NCBI GenBank assembly: GCA_934552855.1 | Contig: CAKTEU010000016.1 | Location: forward strand, 1 to 43,785 | DNA length: 43,785 nt | DNA from: an uncultured Eubacteriales bacterium | GTDB lineage: Bacteria; Bacillota; Clostridia; Oscillospirales; Acutalibacteraceae | Direction: 5' to 3' | Shown here: in pieces, positions 15,294-23,077 of the stretch | Layout of the letters: every line of letters begins with the position of its first letter | Numbering within the stretch: the first letter of the stretch is position 1 | Made by a program: the position numbers and the translations under genes | Notes under the pieces: model-generated | The model's database searches: none | The model's input: only the letters and a program-made list of their open reading frames with translations | Told to the model about the DNA's origin: nothing

Positions 15294-17981
15294 TTACTTT
15301 GCTTTTCTTCTTTCGGCCGCTCTTTGAATTGCCTTAACAAGCTCAACAATCGGGATGATGAGTAACGCAAGGCCGAGAGAAATTGCATAAGCCTTTGCGT
15401 CAAGCTTTGCAAAACCGAAAAGCGAAGCGAGGAAGTCAATTTCAACAACGGCGGTCGTGAGAAGGAGCGATGCCGCCATTGCAAGATAAAGTGCTTTGTT
15501 GTGGTGCTTTTTGAAAAGCATTGCAACTGAGGAATGCCGCTGAGAGCGCATGTTGAACGAATGGAAAATTTCGCACATCGACATTGTGAAAAACGCCATC
15601 GTCGTGCCTTCACTGCTGTCTGCGATATTTCTGAAAACAAAGTGACCCGTTTCAAGAAATTCGCCGATATAAAACGAAACAACCGTGAGAAGCGTTACCA
15701 AAACGCCCTGATAAAAACAGTCAAACCCAAGTCCGCCGGAAAAGATTCCGTCATCTTTTGAGCGTGGTTTTCTTTTCATGATGTCGCTTTCGCCCTTTTC
15801 AAGTCCAAGCGCAAGAGCCGGAAAACAGTCTGTGACAAGATTGATGAAAAGAAGATGCGGTGCTTTGAGAATGGTGAAATTCATCACTGAAGCAAAGAAA
15901 ATTGAAAGCACCTCGGAAAGATTTGAACCGAGCAAAAACTGAATCGCTTTTCTGATGTTGTCATAAATTCTTCTGCCCTCTCCGACTGCGGAAACAATTG
16001 TTGCAAAATTGTCGTCGGCAAGAACCATATCCGCAACATTTTTTGTAACGTCTGTTCCCGTGATTCCCATTCCGATTCCGATGTCTGCGCTTTTGATTGA
16101 GGGTGCGTCGTTAACGCCGTCGCCCGTCATCGCCGTAACATAGCCGAGAGAACGCCATGCGTTAACGATTCTTGTTTTGTGTTCCGGCTGAACACGAGCA
16201 TAGACACGAATTTTTTGAACGGTTTTTTCAAATTCCTCATCGCTCAGTTTTTCAATATCCGCTCCGCTCATCGCCTCTGTGTCATCGGTCAAAATTCCAA
16301 GCTCACGGGCAATTGCCTTTGCGGTGTTGATATGGTCGCCGGTAATCATAACGGGCGTTATTCCGGCTTCACGGCATTCTTCAATCGCCGCCTTGACCTC
16401 CGGACGAACCGGGTCAATCATTCCGACAAGGCCGATAAAAATCATTCCGTTTTCAAGTTTTTCCGGCGAGTAATCCGTCGGTTCTTTTTCATAGGTTTTG
16501 TATCCTGCGGCGAAAACCCTGAGCGCACGGTTGCCCATTTCGGTATTCGCTTTGAGAATTTGTTCACGTCTTTCATCCGTCATGGGAACAACGTCTTTTC
16601 CGACACAGACAAAAGAGCATTTTTTTAAAATTTCATCCGGTGCGCCCTTTGTATACTGAATATATCCGCTTTCATATTTATGAACAACGGACATCATTTT
16701 TCTTCCGGAATCAAACGGTACTTCGCCCGTTCTTGGTTGAGATTCAAGAAGCTTCTCTTTGCTTATGCCGATTTTTTCGGCGTATTTTATGAGTGCAACT
16801 TCGTCCGGCTCGCCTGTGCTTTTTCCGTTCTTTTCAACATTGGCATTTGTGCAAAGCGCCATTGCAGAGGCAAGAAACTGTTCGTCCTCACAGTATCGGT
16901 CAACAACAGTCATAACGTTTTGTGTGAGCGTTCCGGTTTTGTCGGAGCAAATAATCTGAGTACAGCCGAGAGTTTCAACGGCCGTCATTTTTCTGATGAT
17001 TGCGTTCTTTTTTGACATATTGGTAACGCCGATTGCAAGAACGATTGTCATTACGGCAACAAGCCCTTCGGGAATTGCGGCAACGGCAAGAGCAATTGCC
17101 GTTATAAAAGAACTGAGCGCAACATCAATGAACTCCGGTTTTGGAGAAGCGAGGAAGAATTTTGCAATGATATCATAAGCAAAAATGAAAGCGCAAACGG
17201 CAAGAACAAGCTTTGTGAGAACCTTTGAAAGTTCGGAAAGTTTTATTTCAAGCGGAGTTTTGCCCTCTTGAGTCAAGGAGATTGCAGAGGCGATTTTGCC
17301 CATTTCGGTGTTCATTCCGGTTGAAACAACAACGGCCTTTCCTCGTCCGTAGGCAACGGTTGAGCCCATGTATACCATGTTTTTGCGGTCACCGAGAGGG
17401 ATATCATCTTTTCCGTTTTGCATGAGGGCATCTACGATTTTTGAAACCGGAACCGATTCTCCCGTGAGAGCGGCTTCTTCAATTTTCATGCTCATGCATT
17501 CGATTATGCGGCAGTCCGCCGGAACGGCATCGCCGGCTTCAAGCAAAATCACATCGCCCGGAACAAGGTCTTCGCTTTTGACGGTTTCGGTTTTTCCGCT
17601 GCGCAAAACCTTTGTTGTTGCGGCAGACATTTCCTGAAGTGCTTCAATCGCTTTTTCCGCCTTGCTTTCCTGAACAACGCCTAAAACCGCATTGACGATT
17701 ACGACAAAAAGGATAATCAGCGAATCGGTCGGCACAACGGCTTTTCCGGCTTCAACAATATCCGTTACTGCGGAAACGGCGGCGGCAACAAGAAGAATGA
17801 TAATCATCGGGTCCTTCATTTGGGCAAAAAAGCGTTTTAAGGCGGAATCCTTTTTTGCTTCTGCAAGTTTGTTTTTTCCGCTTTTCAAAAGCCTGTTTTC
17901 GGCTTCTTTTTGCGCCAGCCCGTCTTTTGTTGTTTTGAGGTCAAGCAAAACCTCATCGGTTGTTTTGAGACAGCAGTTCAT
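15294..17981 (-). CDS. P-type (P2A) cation-transporting ATPase, likely Mn2+/Ca2+ exporter
   Basis: 895 aa from the ATG at 17981, preceded by AAAGGAAG; the longer open frame to 18044 would run into the riboswitch terminator. N-terminal actuator domain with LTGESVPVS, and M4 motif AAIPEGLVAVMTIVLAIG, the PEGL form seen in SERCA/PMR1-like pumps. Phosphorylated Asp347 lies in SDKTGTLTQN, TGDGVNDAP is in the P domain, and about four further C-terminal helices follow. The family exports Ca2+ or Mn2+ at the cost of ATP. A yybP-ykoY aptamer in its leader argues for a Mn2+ role, as described for related pumps in lactic acid bacteria. Single-gene unit. Confidence 0.92.
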   Translation of the reverse strand: MNCCLKTTDEVLLDLKTTKDGLAQKEAENRLLKSGKNKLAEAKKDSALKRFFAQMKDPMIIILLVAAAVSAVTDIVEAGKAVVPTDSLIILFVVIVNAVLGVVQESKAEKAIEALQEMSAATTKVLRSGKTETVKSEDLVPGDVILLEAGDAVPADCRIIECMSMKIEEAALTGESVPVSKIVDALMQNGKDDIPLGDRKNMVYMGSTVAYGRGKAVVVSTGMNTEMGKIASAISLTQEGKTPLEIKLSELSKVLTKLVLAVCAFIFAYDIIAKFFLASPKPEFIDVALSSFITAIALAVAAIPEGLVAVMTIVLAIGVTNMSKKNAIIRKMTAVETLGCTQIICSDKTGTLTQNVMTVVDRYCEDEQFLASAMALCTNANVEKNGKSTGEPDEVALIKYAEKIGISKEKLLESQPRTGEVPFDSGRKMMSVVHKYESGYIQYTKGAPDEILKKCSFVCVGKDVVPMTDERREQILKANTEMGNRALRVFAAGYKTYEKEPTDYSPEKLENGMIFIGLVGMIDPVRPEVKAAIEECREAGITPVMITGDHINTAKAIARELGILTDDTEAMSGADIEKLSDEEFEKTVQKIRVYARVQPEHKTRIVNAWRSLGYVTAMTGDGVNDAPSIKSADIGIGMGITGTDVTKNVADMVLADDNFATIVSAVGEGRRIYDNIRKAIQFLLGSNLSEVLSIFFASVMNFTILKAPHLLFINLVTDCFPALALGLEKGESDIMKRKPRSKDDGIFSGGLGFDCFYQGVLVTLLTVVSFYIGEFLETGHFVFRNIADSSEGTTMAFFTMSMCEIFHSFNMRSQRHSSVAMLFKKHHNKALYLAMAASLLLTTAVVEIDFLASLFGFAKLDAKAYAISLGLALLIIPIVELVKAIQRAAERRKAK

Positions 17982-18014
17982 TTTCTGTTTCTTCCTTTCA
18001 TAAAAAGTATACGC

Positions 18015-18085
18015 AAAAAAGACCCTTAGCAAAACACAGTTCAAACCGGAAAAATCCGGAAAAACAGTGCTTTGTTAAAGGTCTT
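18015..18085 (-). terminator. Riboswitch-controlled intrinsic terminator
   Basis: On the minus strand a long hairpin runs from 18085 to about 18019: AAGACC...CAC pairs with GTG...GGTCTT with two G-U pairs and a mismatch, capped by CCGG/CCGG. A TTTTTT run follows at 18020-18015. Its 5' arm includes AAGACCTTT, the 3' strand of the aptamer's closing stem. The two structures are mutually exclusive, so ligand binding should prevent termination. Confidence 0.85.
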
Positions 18086-18180
18086 GTTACCGCAAAAGCA
18101 GCCTGCAAACCAGTTTTGAACAAAGAAAGCTTTTTCAAAACGTGATGATGATTTGCAGCAAAAACGAACTACTCCCCTTT
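18077..18180 (-). ncRNA. yybP-ykoY family manganese riboswitch aptamer
   Basis: Reading the minus strand: AAAGGGGAGTAG at the 5' end (18180 downward), a CATCATCACG internal segment, GGTTTGCAGGCTGCT, and GGTAACAAGACCTTT at the 3' end (to 18077). AAAGG pairs with CCTTT to close P1. These are conserved blocks of the yybP-ykoY class, which senses Mn2+. It sits directly before a P-type cation pump, a typical location. An overlapping terminator downstream implies transcriptional activation by Mn2+. A covariance-model search with Rfam RF00080 would confirm it. Confidence 0.9.
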
Positions 18181-18203
18181 AAACGGGTTATCTTACAAAG
18201 AAT

Positions 18204-18232
18204 ATGTTATCACAATTGAAGCAAAATGTCAA
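18204..18232 (-). promoter_or_regulatory. Promoter of the riboswitch/cation ATPase unit
   Basis: Minus strand: -35 TTGACA (18232-18227), 17-bp spacer, extended -10 TGA-TAACAT (18209-18204). Transcription would begin about 15-20 nt before the aptamer. Confidence 0.8.
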
Positions 18233-18239
18233 TACCGCC

Positions 18240-18288
18240 AAAAAGAACCGCCTGCACAGCCGAATCCGGTTGTACAGGCGTTATGTTT
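18240..18288 (-). terminator. trpS terminator
   Basis: Minus-strand hairpin with arms GCCTGTACA-ACCG and CGGC-TGTGCAGGC (one G-U, one mismatch), GATT loop, followed by GGTTCTTTTT just before the promoter of the next unit. Confidence 0.8.
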
Positions 18289-18296
18289 TGTTTCAA

Positions 18297-19310
18297 TTAT
18301 TTCGGCAGAACAAAGCCGACTTTTTTCATAACTTTGTTAAGTGTTCTGTCAGCGATTCTTGAAGCCTTTTCCGCTCCCTTTGCGGCAACGTCAAGGAGAT
18401 AACCCTTGTCCTTCATGTATTCGTCGTAGCGTTCACGGACGGGGCGAAGCTCTTCAACAACGGCATCCGCAACGGCGGCTTTGAAGTCTCCGTAACCTTT
18501 TCCTTCAAAGTCCTTTGTGATTTGGTCGTAACCGAGACCGGTGCAGCAGGAGTAAATCGACATGAGGTTGTTGATTCCGTCTTTTCCTTCGCCGTAATAT
18601 ACGCTGCCTTCGCAGTCGGTGATTGCGCTTTTGATTTTTTTGACGATAACTTCCGGTGCATCGAAAACCGAAACGTATCCCTTCGGGTTCGGGTCGGACT
18701 TACTCATCTTCTTTGTCGGGTCTTGAAGCGACATAATTTTTGCGCCCTGCTTTCCGATGTAAGCGTCGGGAATTGTAAAAGTTGGAGAATAAACCGTGTT
18801 GAAGCGGTTTGCAATATCACGGGCAATTTCAAGGTGTTGCTTTTGGTCAACGCCGACTGGAACAAGGTCTGCCTGATAAAGAAGAATATCCGCCGCCATA
18901 AGAACCGGATATGCAAAAAGGCCGACGTTTACATTGTCTGCATGGGCTTTTGATTTATCCTTGAACTGGGTCATTCTTGACATTTCGCCGAACTGAGTAT
19001 AGCAGTTGAGAATCCACGCAAGCTGAGAATGAGCCGGAACGTGGCTTTGAATGAAGATGATGCTTTTTTCCGGGTCAAGGCCGATTGCAAGAAGAAGAGC
19101 AAAAACTTCGGTAATCTGTTTTCTGAATTTTGCCGGTTCCTGTCTTACTGTGATTGCGTGAAGGTCTGCAACGGCAAAAGCCGAATCAAAATCATCGGAA
19201 AGGGTTTTCCAGTTTTTGAGTGCGCCGAGATAGTTTCCGAGTGTGGGAATACCGGACGGCTGAATACAGCTGAGAATTTTTTTCTTTTTTTCGGGAATGT
19301 TATTTTCCAT
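18297..19310 (-). CDS. trpS: Tryptophan--tRNA ligase
   Basis: 337 aa from the ATG at 19310, 6-7 nt after AAAGGAAAG; the longer frame to 19346 has no SD. Charges tRNA-Trp using ATP; class I synthetase, dimeric. The HIGH-type motif appears as PSGIPTLGNYLG near residues 17-28, and the KMSKS motif as KKMSKSDPNPKG. ADLHAIT and VPVGVDQKQHLEIARDIA are typical TrpRS segments. Standard length. The leader is about 55 nt, too short for a T-box, so trpS is probably not tRNA-regulated here. Confidence 0.97.
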   Translation of the reverse strand: MENNIPEKKKKILSCIQPSGIPTLGNYLGALKNWKTLSDDFDSAFAVADLHAITVRQEPAKFRKQITEVFALLLAIGLDPEKSIIFIQSHVPAHSQLAWILNCYTQFGEMSRMTQFKDKSKAHADNVNVGLFAYPVLMAADILLYQADLVPVGVDQKQHLEIARDIANRFNTVYSPTFTIPDAYIGKQGAKIMSLQDPTKKMSKSDPNPKGYVSVFDAPEVIVKKIKSAITDCEGSVYYGEGKDGINNLMSIYSCCTGLGYDQITKDFEGKGYGDFKAAVADAVVEELRPVRERYDEYMKDKGYLLDVAAKGAEKASRIADRTLNKVMKKVGFVLPK

Positions 19311-19370
19311 ATATATCTTTCCTTTCAAAGGCAAAATAAAAACCACGTTTGATTTTTCGTTCCACTTTTA

Positions 19371-19399
19371 ATGATATCATATTTTTCAAAGCTGTGCAA
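19371..19399 (-). promoter_or_regulatory. trpS promoter
   Basis: Minus strand: -35 TTGCAC (19399-19394), 17-bp spacer, extended -10 TGA-TATCAT (19376-19371). Confidence 0.7.
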
Positions 19400-19447
19400 G
19401 AAAAAGCCGTGCTTTCGTCAAAAAAAGCTAAACTTTTTGCAAAAAAG

Positions 19448-19580
19448 TTTTTCAACATCAATGTTAAAAAGTGTTTTAATGCTTTCAACATGGCTCAAGT
19501 GCGCTAAAAATATGGAAAACAAAGGAAAGAACAAATGTTTTTCAACATTTTCCACATAGTTTTCAACATTGATGTTAAAA
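19448..19580. repeat. Array of four TTTCAACAT motifs, two of them within palindromes
   Basis: TTTCAACAT occurs on the plus strand at 19450, 19483, 19540 and 19561, and TTTTCCACAT at 19549. The first and last copies continue into AACAT-NN-ATGTT inverted repeats with T/A arms (19448-19470 and 19561-19580). The words resemble DnaA boxes (TTATCCACA and its TTTTCAACA-like variants). The array lies in the 384-bp gap between trpS and the next gene. No protein-coding gene is supported in 19400-19690. Confidence 0.6.
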
Positions 19581-19694
19581 CCTGTTTTTTCAAAATTTTT
19601 ACACGCAGAAACATTAAGCAATCGGAATATTGCCCTTTTTGCGGTGAAAAATATGTTAAGAAACAAAGATTCAGGAAAAGGAGCGCTTTTGCCG

Positions 19695-19961
19695 ATGATT
19701 AAAGGAGTTAACCGCCAAGTTGTTGAAGTCAACGAAACGCAGTGTGAATATTTTGAAAAGATAATGTTTTTTGTAAAACCGGAGTACGCTTCGGTCAGCG
19801 AAGGAAAAATCAGAGAACGGGCCGGAATGATTGCGGATTCATCTTCAATGCCGCCGCCGACAAAGCTTAAACGCAACAAATATTTTGAAGTGATAAAGCT
19901 TGTTTTTTCCGCCCTTTGCGGAGCGGCCGCCGCAATAATTATTCTCAAATTCATGATGTGA
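19695..19961 (+). CDS. Small membrane protein, C-terminally anchored, unknown function
   Basis: 88 aa from the ATG at 19695, with AAAAGGAG about 11 nt upstream; longer in-frame starts (19653, 19569) lack an SD and the latter enters the palindrome array. The first 55 residues are soluble: MIKGVNRQVVEVNETQCEYF and KIMFFVKPEYASVSEGKIRE. There is a short linker with SSSMPPPTKLKRNKYFEVIK, then a single hydrophobic helix at about 70-87 (LVFSALCGAAAAIIILKF) running to the end. No signal peptide. It looks like a tail-anchored, cytosol-facing protein. I do not recognise a characterised family. Confidence 0.65.
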   Translation: MIKGVNRQVVEVNETQCEYFEKIMFFVKPEYASVSEGKIRERAGMIADSSSMPPPTKLKRNKYFEVIKLVFSALCGAAAAIIILKFMM

Positions 19962-19970
19962 CGCAAAACA

Positions 19971-20001
19971 GCCGCCCGAAAGCGAAAAACCTTCGGGCGG
20001 C
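19971..20001. terminator. Hairpin between convergent genes
   Basis: Perfect 10-bp stem GCCGCCCGAA (19971-19980) with TTCGGGCGGC (19992-20001), 11-nt loop. The downstream T-tracts are modest on both strands (TGTTTTG on minus, CAATTTTT on plus). It probably ends both transcripts. Confidence 0.7.
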
Positions 20002-20012
20002 AAAATCAATTT

Positions 20013-22877
20013 TTAATAGTGAATGTCTCCGCACTTGCAAATCTGGTTCTTGTCAAAAAGCATCTGGAAGAACAGTGCAAGCTTAAAGAGGAACTTATCA
20101 AAGCCTGACTTATGGCATCTGCACGGGCAGGTTTCGTGAGTGTAATACTCTGCGCCGCAGGTATCGCAGCGGCCGTCCTTGTCTTCGTCCTCATGGCCGA
20201 AAGCGGAGATTGTTTGGCCGCGTTCAAGGCGAACGCCGCAGCCGAGGCAATATATATCGCCGCTGTATCCGTCTTTGGTGCAGGTTGCTTCTTTAGCATT
20301 TCTGGTTTCGGTTTCGCCGGTGTGGTTAAAGCGGTCGATCGGAATTTCTTTGCCCTTTTCAAGGGGTGTTTTGCAGTCTACGCAGCAAAGATCGCCGGTA
20401 TAACCTTTTTCTTTGCAGGTTGCTGTTTTTGCATTACGGAGTTCGCTGCCGTTAACGTGGTTGTTCGGGTTAGGGTCAATTGCTTTTGTTTCAAAAGCAT
20501 CACAATTTTCGCAGGTTCTTTTTTCTTCGCCTTTTTCTAAACAGGTTGCCGCTTTGGTTACTTCCCATTCGCCATATACATGGGAAAGCTTTTCGGTTGT
20601 TTTGTGTTCACTGCTGATTACTGAATCGCATTCTGTGCAACGAACAACAAGGTCATATGAGCCTTCCTGTGAACAGGTTGCGGCAACTTCGTTTTCTTTC
20701 TTTGCTTCGCCGGGAGTGTGAGCAGTAGAATCAACATCAACAGCTTCGGTTTTAGTATTGCCGCATACAGAACAGGTGAAAGTTTTAACGCCTTCCTTTG
20801 TGCAGGTTGCCGGCGTTGTTACTTCGCCTTCGTCATATTTGTGCGGAACTGTGCTTGCAGGAACTTTTTCTACTTCAACATATGTACAGTTCTTACAATG
20901 TCTTTCTTTTTCGCCGTCTTTGTTGCAAGCTGCCGCTTTGGATGTCATCCACGCATCAAAGTCGTGAGCAATCTTTTCGGTTGTCTTGGGTTCACTGCTG
21001 ATTACTGAATCGCATTCTGTGCAGCGAACAACTTCGTCATATGAGCCTTCCTGTGAACAGGTTGCGGCAACAATATTTTCTTCCTTTGCTTCGCCGGGAG
21101 TGTGAGCATTGGGATCAACATCAACATCTTCGGTTTTCGTTGCTTTACAATCTTTGCAGGTAAAAGTTTTTACGCCCTTTGTAGAGCAGGTTGATGCCGT
21201 GGTGATTATGCCTTCGTCATAGGTGTGTGCATTGGGATCAACATCAACATCTTCGGTTTTCGTTGCTTTACAATCTTTGCAGGTAAATGTTTTAACGCCC
21301 TTTGCAGAGCAGGTGGGTGCTGTAGTGATTACGCCTTCGTCATAGGTGTGTGCATTGGGGTCAACGGGAACAACTTCGGTCTTTGTTGCGCTGCATCCGG
21401 TGCAGGTAAAGGTTTTTACACCTTCCTTTTTGCAGGTTGCAGGCGTTGTTATTTTGCCTTCGTCATAGGTATGTGCATTGAGGTCAAGTTCAAGGTTGCT
21501 TTTTTCGGTTTCTCCGCAGCCGGAGCAGACTCTTTCAATTGTACCCTTTACCGAGCAGGTTGATTCGGTAATCGGTTTCCAGTCGCCGAAAGTGTGGTTG
21601 TTCGGATCAAGGTCAATATCAATAGTAATTCTGCGGATTTCAGTTTTGCATTCCGTGCAGTAAACAACGCTGTCATATGAGCCTTTTACTCTGCAGGTTG
21701 CGGCAACTTCGTTTTCCTTTACCGGAGCACCGGGGATGTGAGCAAGCGTTTCTATTGTTTTGTGCTCAGTGTCGAGAACATTGCCGCATTCCGTGCAACG
21801 AACAACAAGGTCATATGAGCCTTCCTGCGAGCAAGTTGCGGCAACAACGTTTTCTTCCTTTGCTTCGCCTGGAGTGTGGGGGAGCGTTGCGATTTCCGTT
21901 CCGGTTTGAATTTTTTGGTGGCAGCCAAGGCAATATGTATCACCTGTATAGCCTGCTTCTTTGCAGGTTGCATCTTTTGCATCTTTGATTTCGGTTCCGC
22001 CAACATGATTAGTCGGATCAATTTCAATTGCTCTTATTTCAAAAGCATCGCAATTTTCGCAGGTTCTTTTTTCTTCGCCCTTTGCATTGCAGGTTGCTTT
22101 TTTAGTTACTTCCCATTCGCCATAAGTGTGGGAGAGCTTGTCTGTTGGTACGGTTTCACGGCTGAGCTCATCGCCGCAAACGGTGCATTTTACAACAGAT
22201 TCATAAGAACCGTTTACTTTGCAGGTTGCCTCAACAACATTTTCTTTTACTGCTTCGCCGGGTGTGTGTCCGGTCGCTCTGATTACCGAACCGTTTTCAA
22301 CTATATCACCGCATTCTTTGCAAACCTTATCGCCGGTATAGCCCTCTTTTGTGCAGGTTGCTTCAACAGCGTTTTTGATTTCGGTTTCGGTGTGCTTACA
22401 GGCATTTTCAAATGACAGGCCGTTTTCTTTTGCAAATGTTTCGGCAACACTTCCGGGATAGCCGCAAACAGTAACATTCAAATTTTTTGCAGACAGCATC
22501 GGATAGCTTTTGAATGCGGCAACATTGATTTCGGTAACACTTTTCGGAACATAAACCTTTTTCAAAGAAGAGCACTCCGCAAAGGCATACTCCTCAATAG
22601 TTTCAATACCTTCGGAAATTATAACTGTTTCAATTTTATTGCAATAAGCAAAGGCCTGTGTTGCGATTGTTTTTACCGGTTTTCCGTCATGTTCTGCGAG
22701 AACAACAACTTCACCGCTTACATCCGATTTGCAGCCTGTGACTGTAACATAAGTATAGTCACTTGAATATGAGTAATTTAACGGATCATTTTCTTCCGCA
22801 AACGTAAGCGGAACAGCGGTCAATATCATCAGCACGGCCAAAAGGCAGGAGATGAAGCTTTTTGATTTTTTCACCAT
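20013..22877 (-). CDS. Secreted repeat protein: BspA-type leucine-rich region, 17 His/Cys-CxxC modules, Cys/His-rich C-terminal cap
   Basis: 954 aa from the ATG at 22877 (AAAGGAA 9 nt upstream); earlier in-frame starts give no proper SD spacing. Residues 1-27 are a signal peptide (MVKKSKSFISCLLAVLMILT... cut after TFA). About 30-140 resemble a BspA-like LRR_5 unit (AFAYCNKIETVIISEGIETI, AFAECSSLKKVYVPKSVTEI). From about 155 to 890, 17 modules of 40-46 aa each carry His, about 12-15 residues, Cys, about 8-13 residues, CxxC. The end differs: CDTCG, CPCRCHKSG, an aromatic amphipathic stretch, and CKCGDIHY. No LPxTG motif. Function unknown; a surface adhesin or metal-binding scaffold is an inference. 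Own promoter; convergent with the small membrane protein gene. Confidence 0.85.
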   Translation of the reverse strand: MVKKSKSFISCLLAVLMILTAVPLTFAEENDPLNYSYSSDYTYVTVTGCKSDVSGEVVVLAEHDGKPVKTIATQAFAYCNKIETVIISEGIETIEEYAFAECSSLKKVYVPKSVTEINVAAFKSYPMLSAKNLNVTVCGYPGSVAETFAKENGLSFENACKHTETEIKNAVEATCTKEGYTGDKVCKECGDIVENGSVIRATGHTPGEAVKENVVEATCKVNGSYESVVKCTVCGDELSRETVPTDKLSHTYGEWEVTKKATCNAKGEEKRTCENCDAFEIRAIEIDPTNHVGGTEIKDAKDATCKEAGYTGDTYCLGCHQKIQTGTEIATLPHTPGEAKEENVVAATCSQEGSYDLVVRCTECGNVLDTEHKTIETLAHIPGAPVKENEVAATCRVKGSYDSVVYCTECKTEIRRITIDIDLDPNNHTFGDWKPITESTCSVKGTIERVCSGCGETEKSNLELDLNAHTYDEGKITTPATCKKEGVKTFTCTGCSATKTEVVPVDPNAHTYDEGVITTAPTCSAKGVKTFTCKDCKATKTEDVDVDPNAHTYDEGIITTASTCSTKGVKTFTCKDCKATKTEDVDVDPNAHTPGEAKEENIVAATCSQEGSYDEVVRCTECDSVISSEPKTTEKIAHDFDAWMTSKAAACNKDGEKERHCKNCTYVEVEKVPASTVPHKYDEGEVTTPATCTKEGVKTFTCSVCGNTKTEAVDVDSTAHTPGEAKKENEVAATCSQEGSYDLVVRCTECDSVISSEHKTTEKLSHVYGEWEVTKAATCLEKGEEKRTCENCDAFETKAIDPNPNNHVNGSELRNAKTATCKEKGYTGDLCCVDCKTPLEKGKEIPIDRFNHTGETETRNAKEATCTKDGYSGDIYCLGCGVRLERGQTISAFGHEDEDKDGRCDTCGAEYYTHETCPCRCHKSGFDKFLFKLALFFQMLFDKNQICKCGDIHY
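21106..21287. repeat. 123-bp-period tandem repeat inside the secreted protein gene
   Basis: A 59-bp block at 21106-21164 is repeated exactly at 21229-21287, 123 bp apart, encoding the adjacent near-identical modules that end KDCKATKTEDVDVDPNA. A further exact block around tcactgctgattactgaat recurs near 20613 and 20992. Such DNA identity points to recent module duplication. Confidence 0.85.
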
Positions 22878-22918
22878 TTTCAACATTTCCTTTCGTAATA
22901 AACTTATTTTGTAATATA

Positions 22919-22947
22919 AATATATCACAACAAAAAGTAAAAGTCAA
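22919..22947 (-). promoter_or_regulatory. Promoter of the secreted repeat protein
   Basis: Minus strand: -35 TTGACT (22947-22942), 17-bp spacer, extended -10 TGA-TATATT (22924-22919); about 35-nt leader to the ATG at 22877. Confidence 0.78.
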
Positions 22948-23015
22948 CAAATTCAGTTGATTATGGAAAAATTTACAAAATTTATCATCATTTTTGGCAA
23001 TTTTGCATGACCGAT

Positions 23016-23043
23016 TTGACTTTTCTTTAATTTTTGTTATAAT
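23016..23043 (+). promoter_or_regulatory. Promoter of the FAD oxidoreductase gene
   Basis: -35 TTGACT (23016-23021), 16-bp spacer, -10 TATAAT (23038-23043). The ATG follows at 23078. Confidence 0.83.
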
Positions 23044-23077
23044 CAAAAACAGAGAAAAACCGAAAGGAAAACAAAAA

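Noticed and set aside
19311..19400. T-box upstream of trpS
   Set aside because: The promoter at 19371-19399 leaves about 55 nt of leader, with no specifier loop or TGGNACCGCG sequence.
19440..19590. DnaA-box-like cluster as the chromosomal replication origin
   Set aside because: No dnaA, dnaN, rpmH or recF nearby, and the ribosomal operon to the right would run head-on to a fork from here. A titration or regulatory site is more plausible.
20013..22877. CRISPR-like or tandem non-coding repeats
   Set aside because: The period follows codons and preserves His/Cys positions in one long frame, so these are protein modules.
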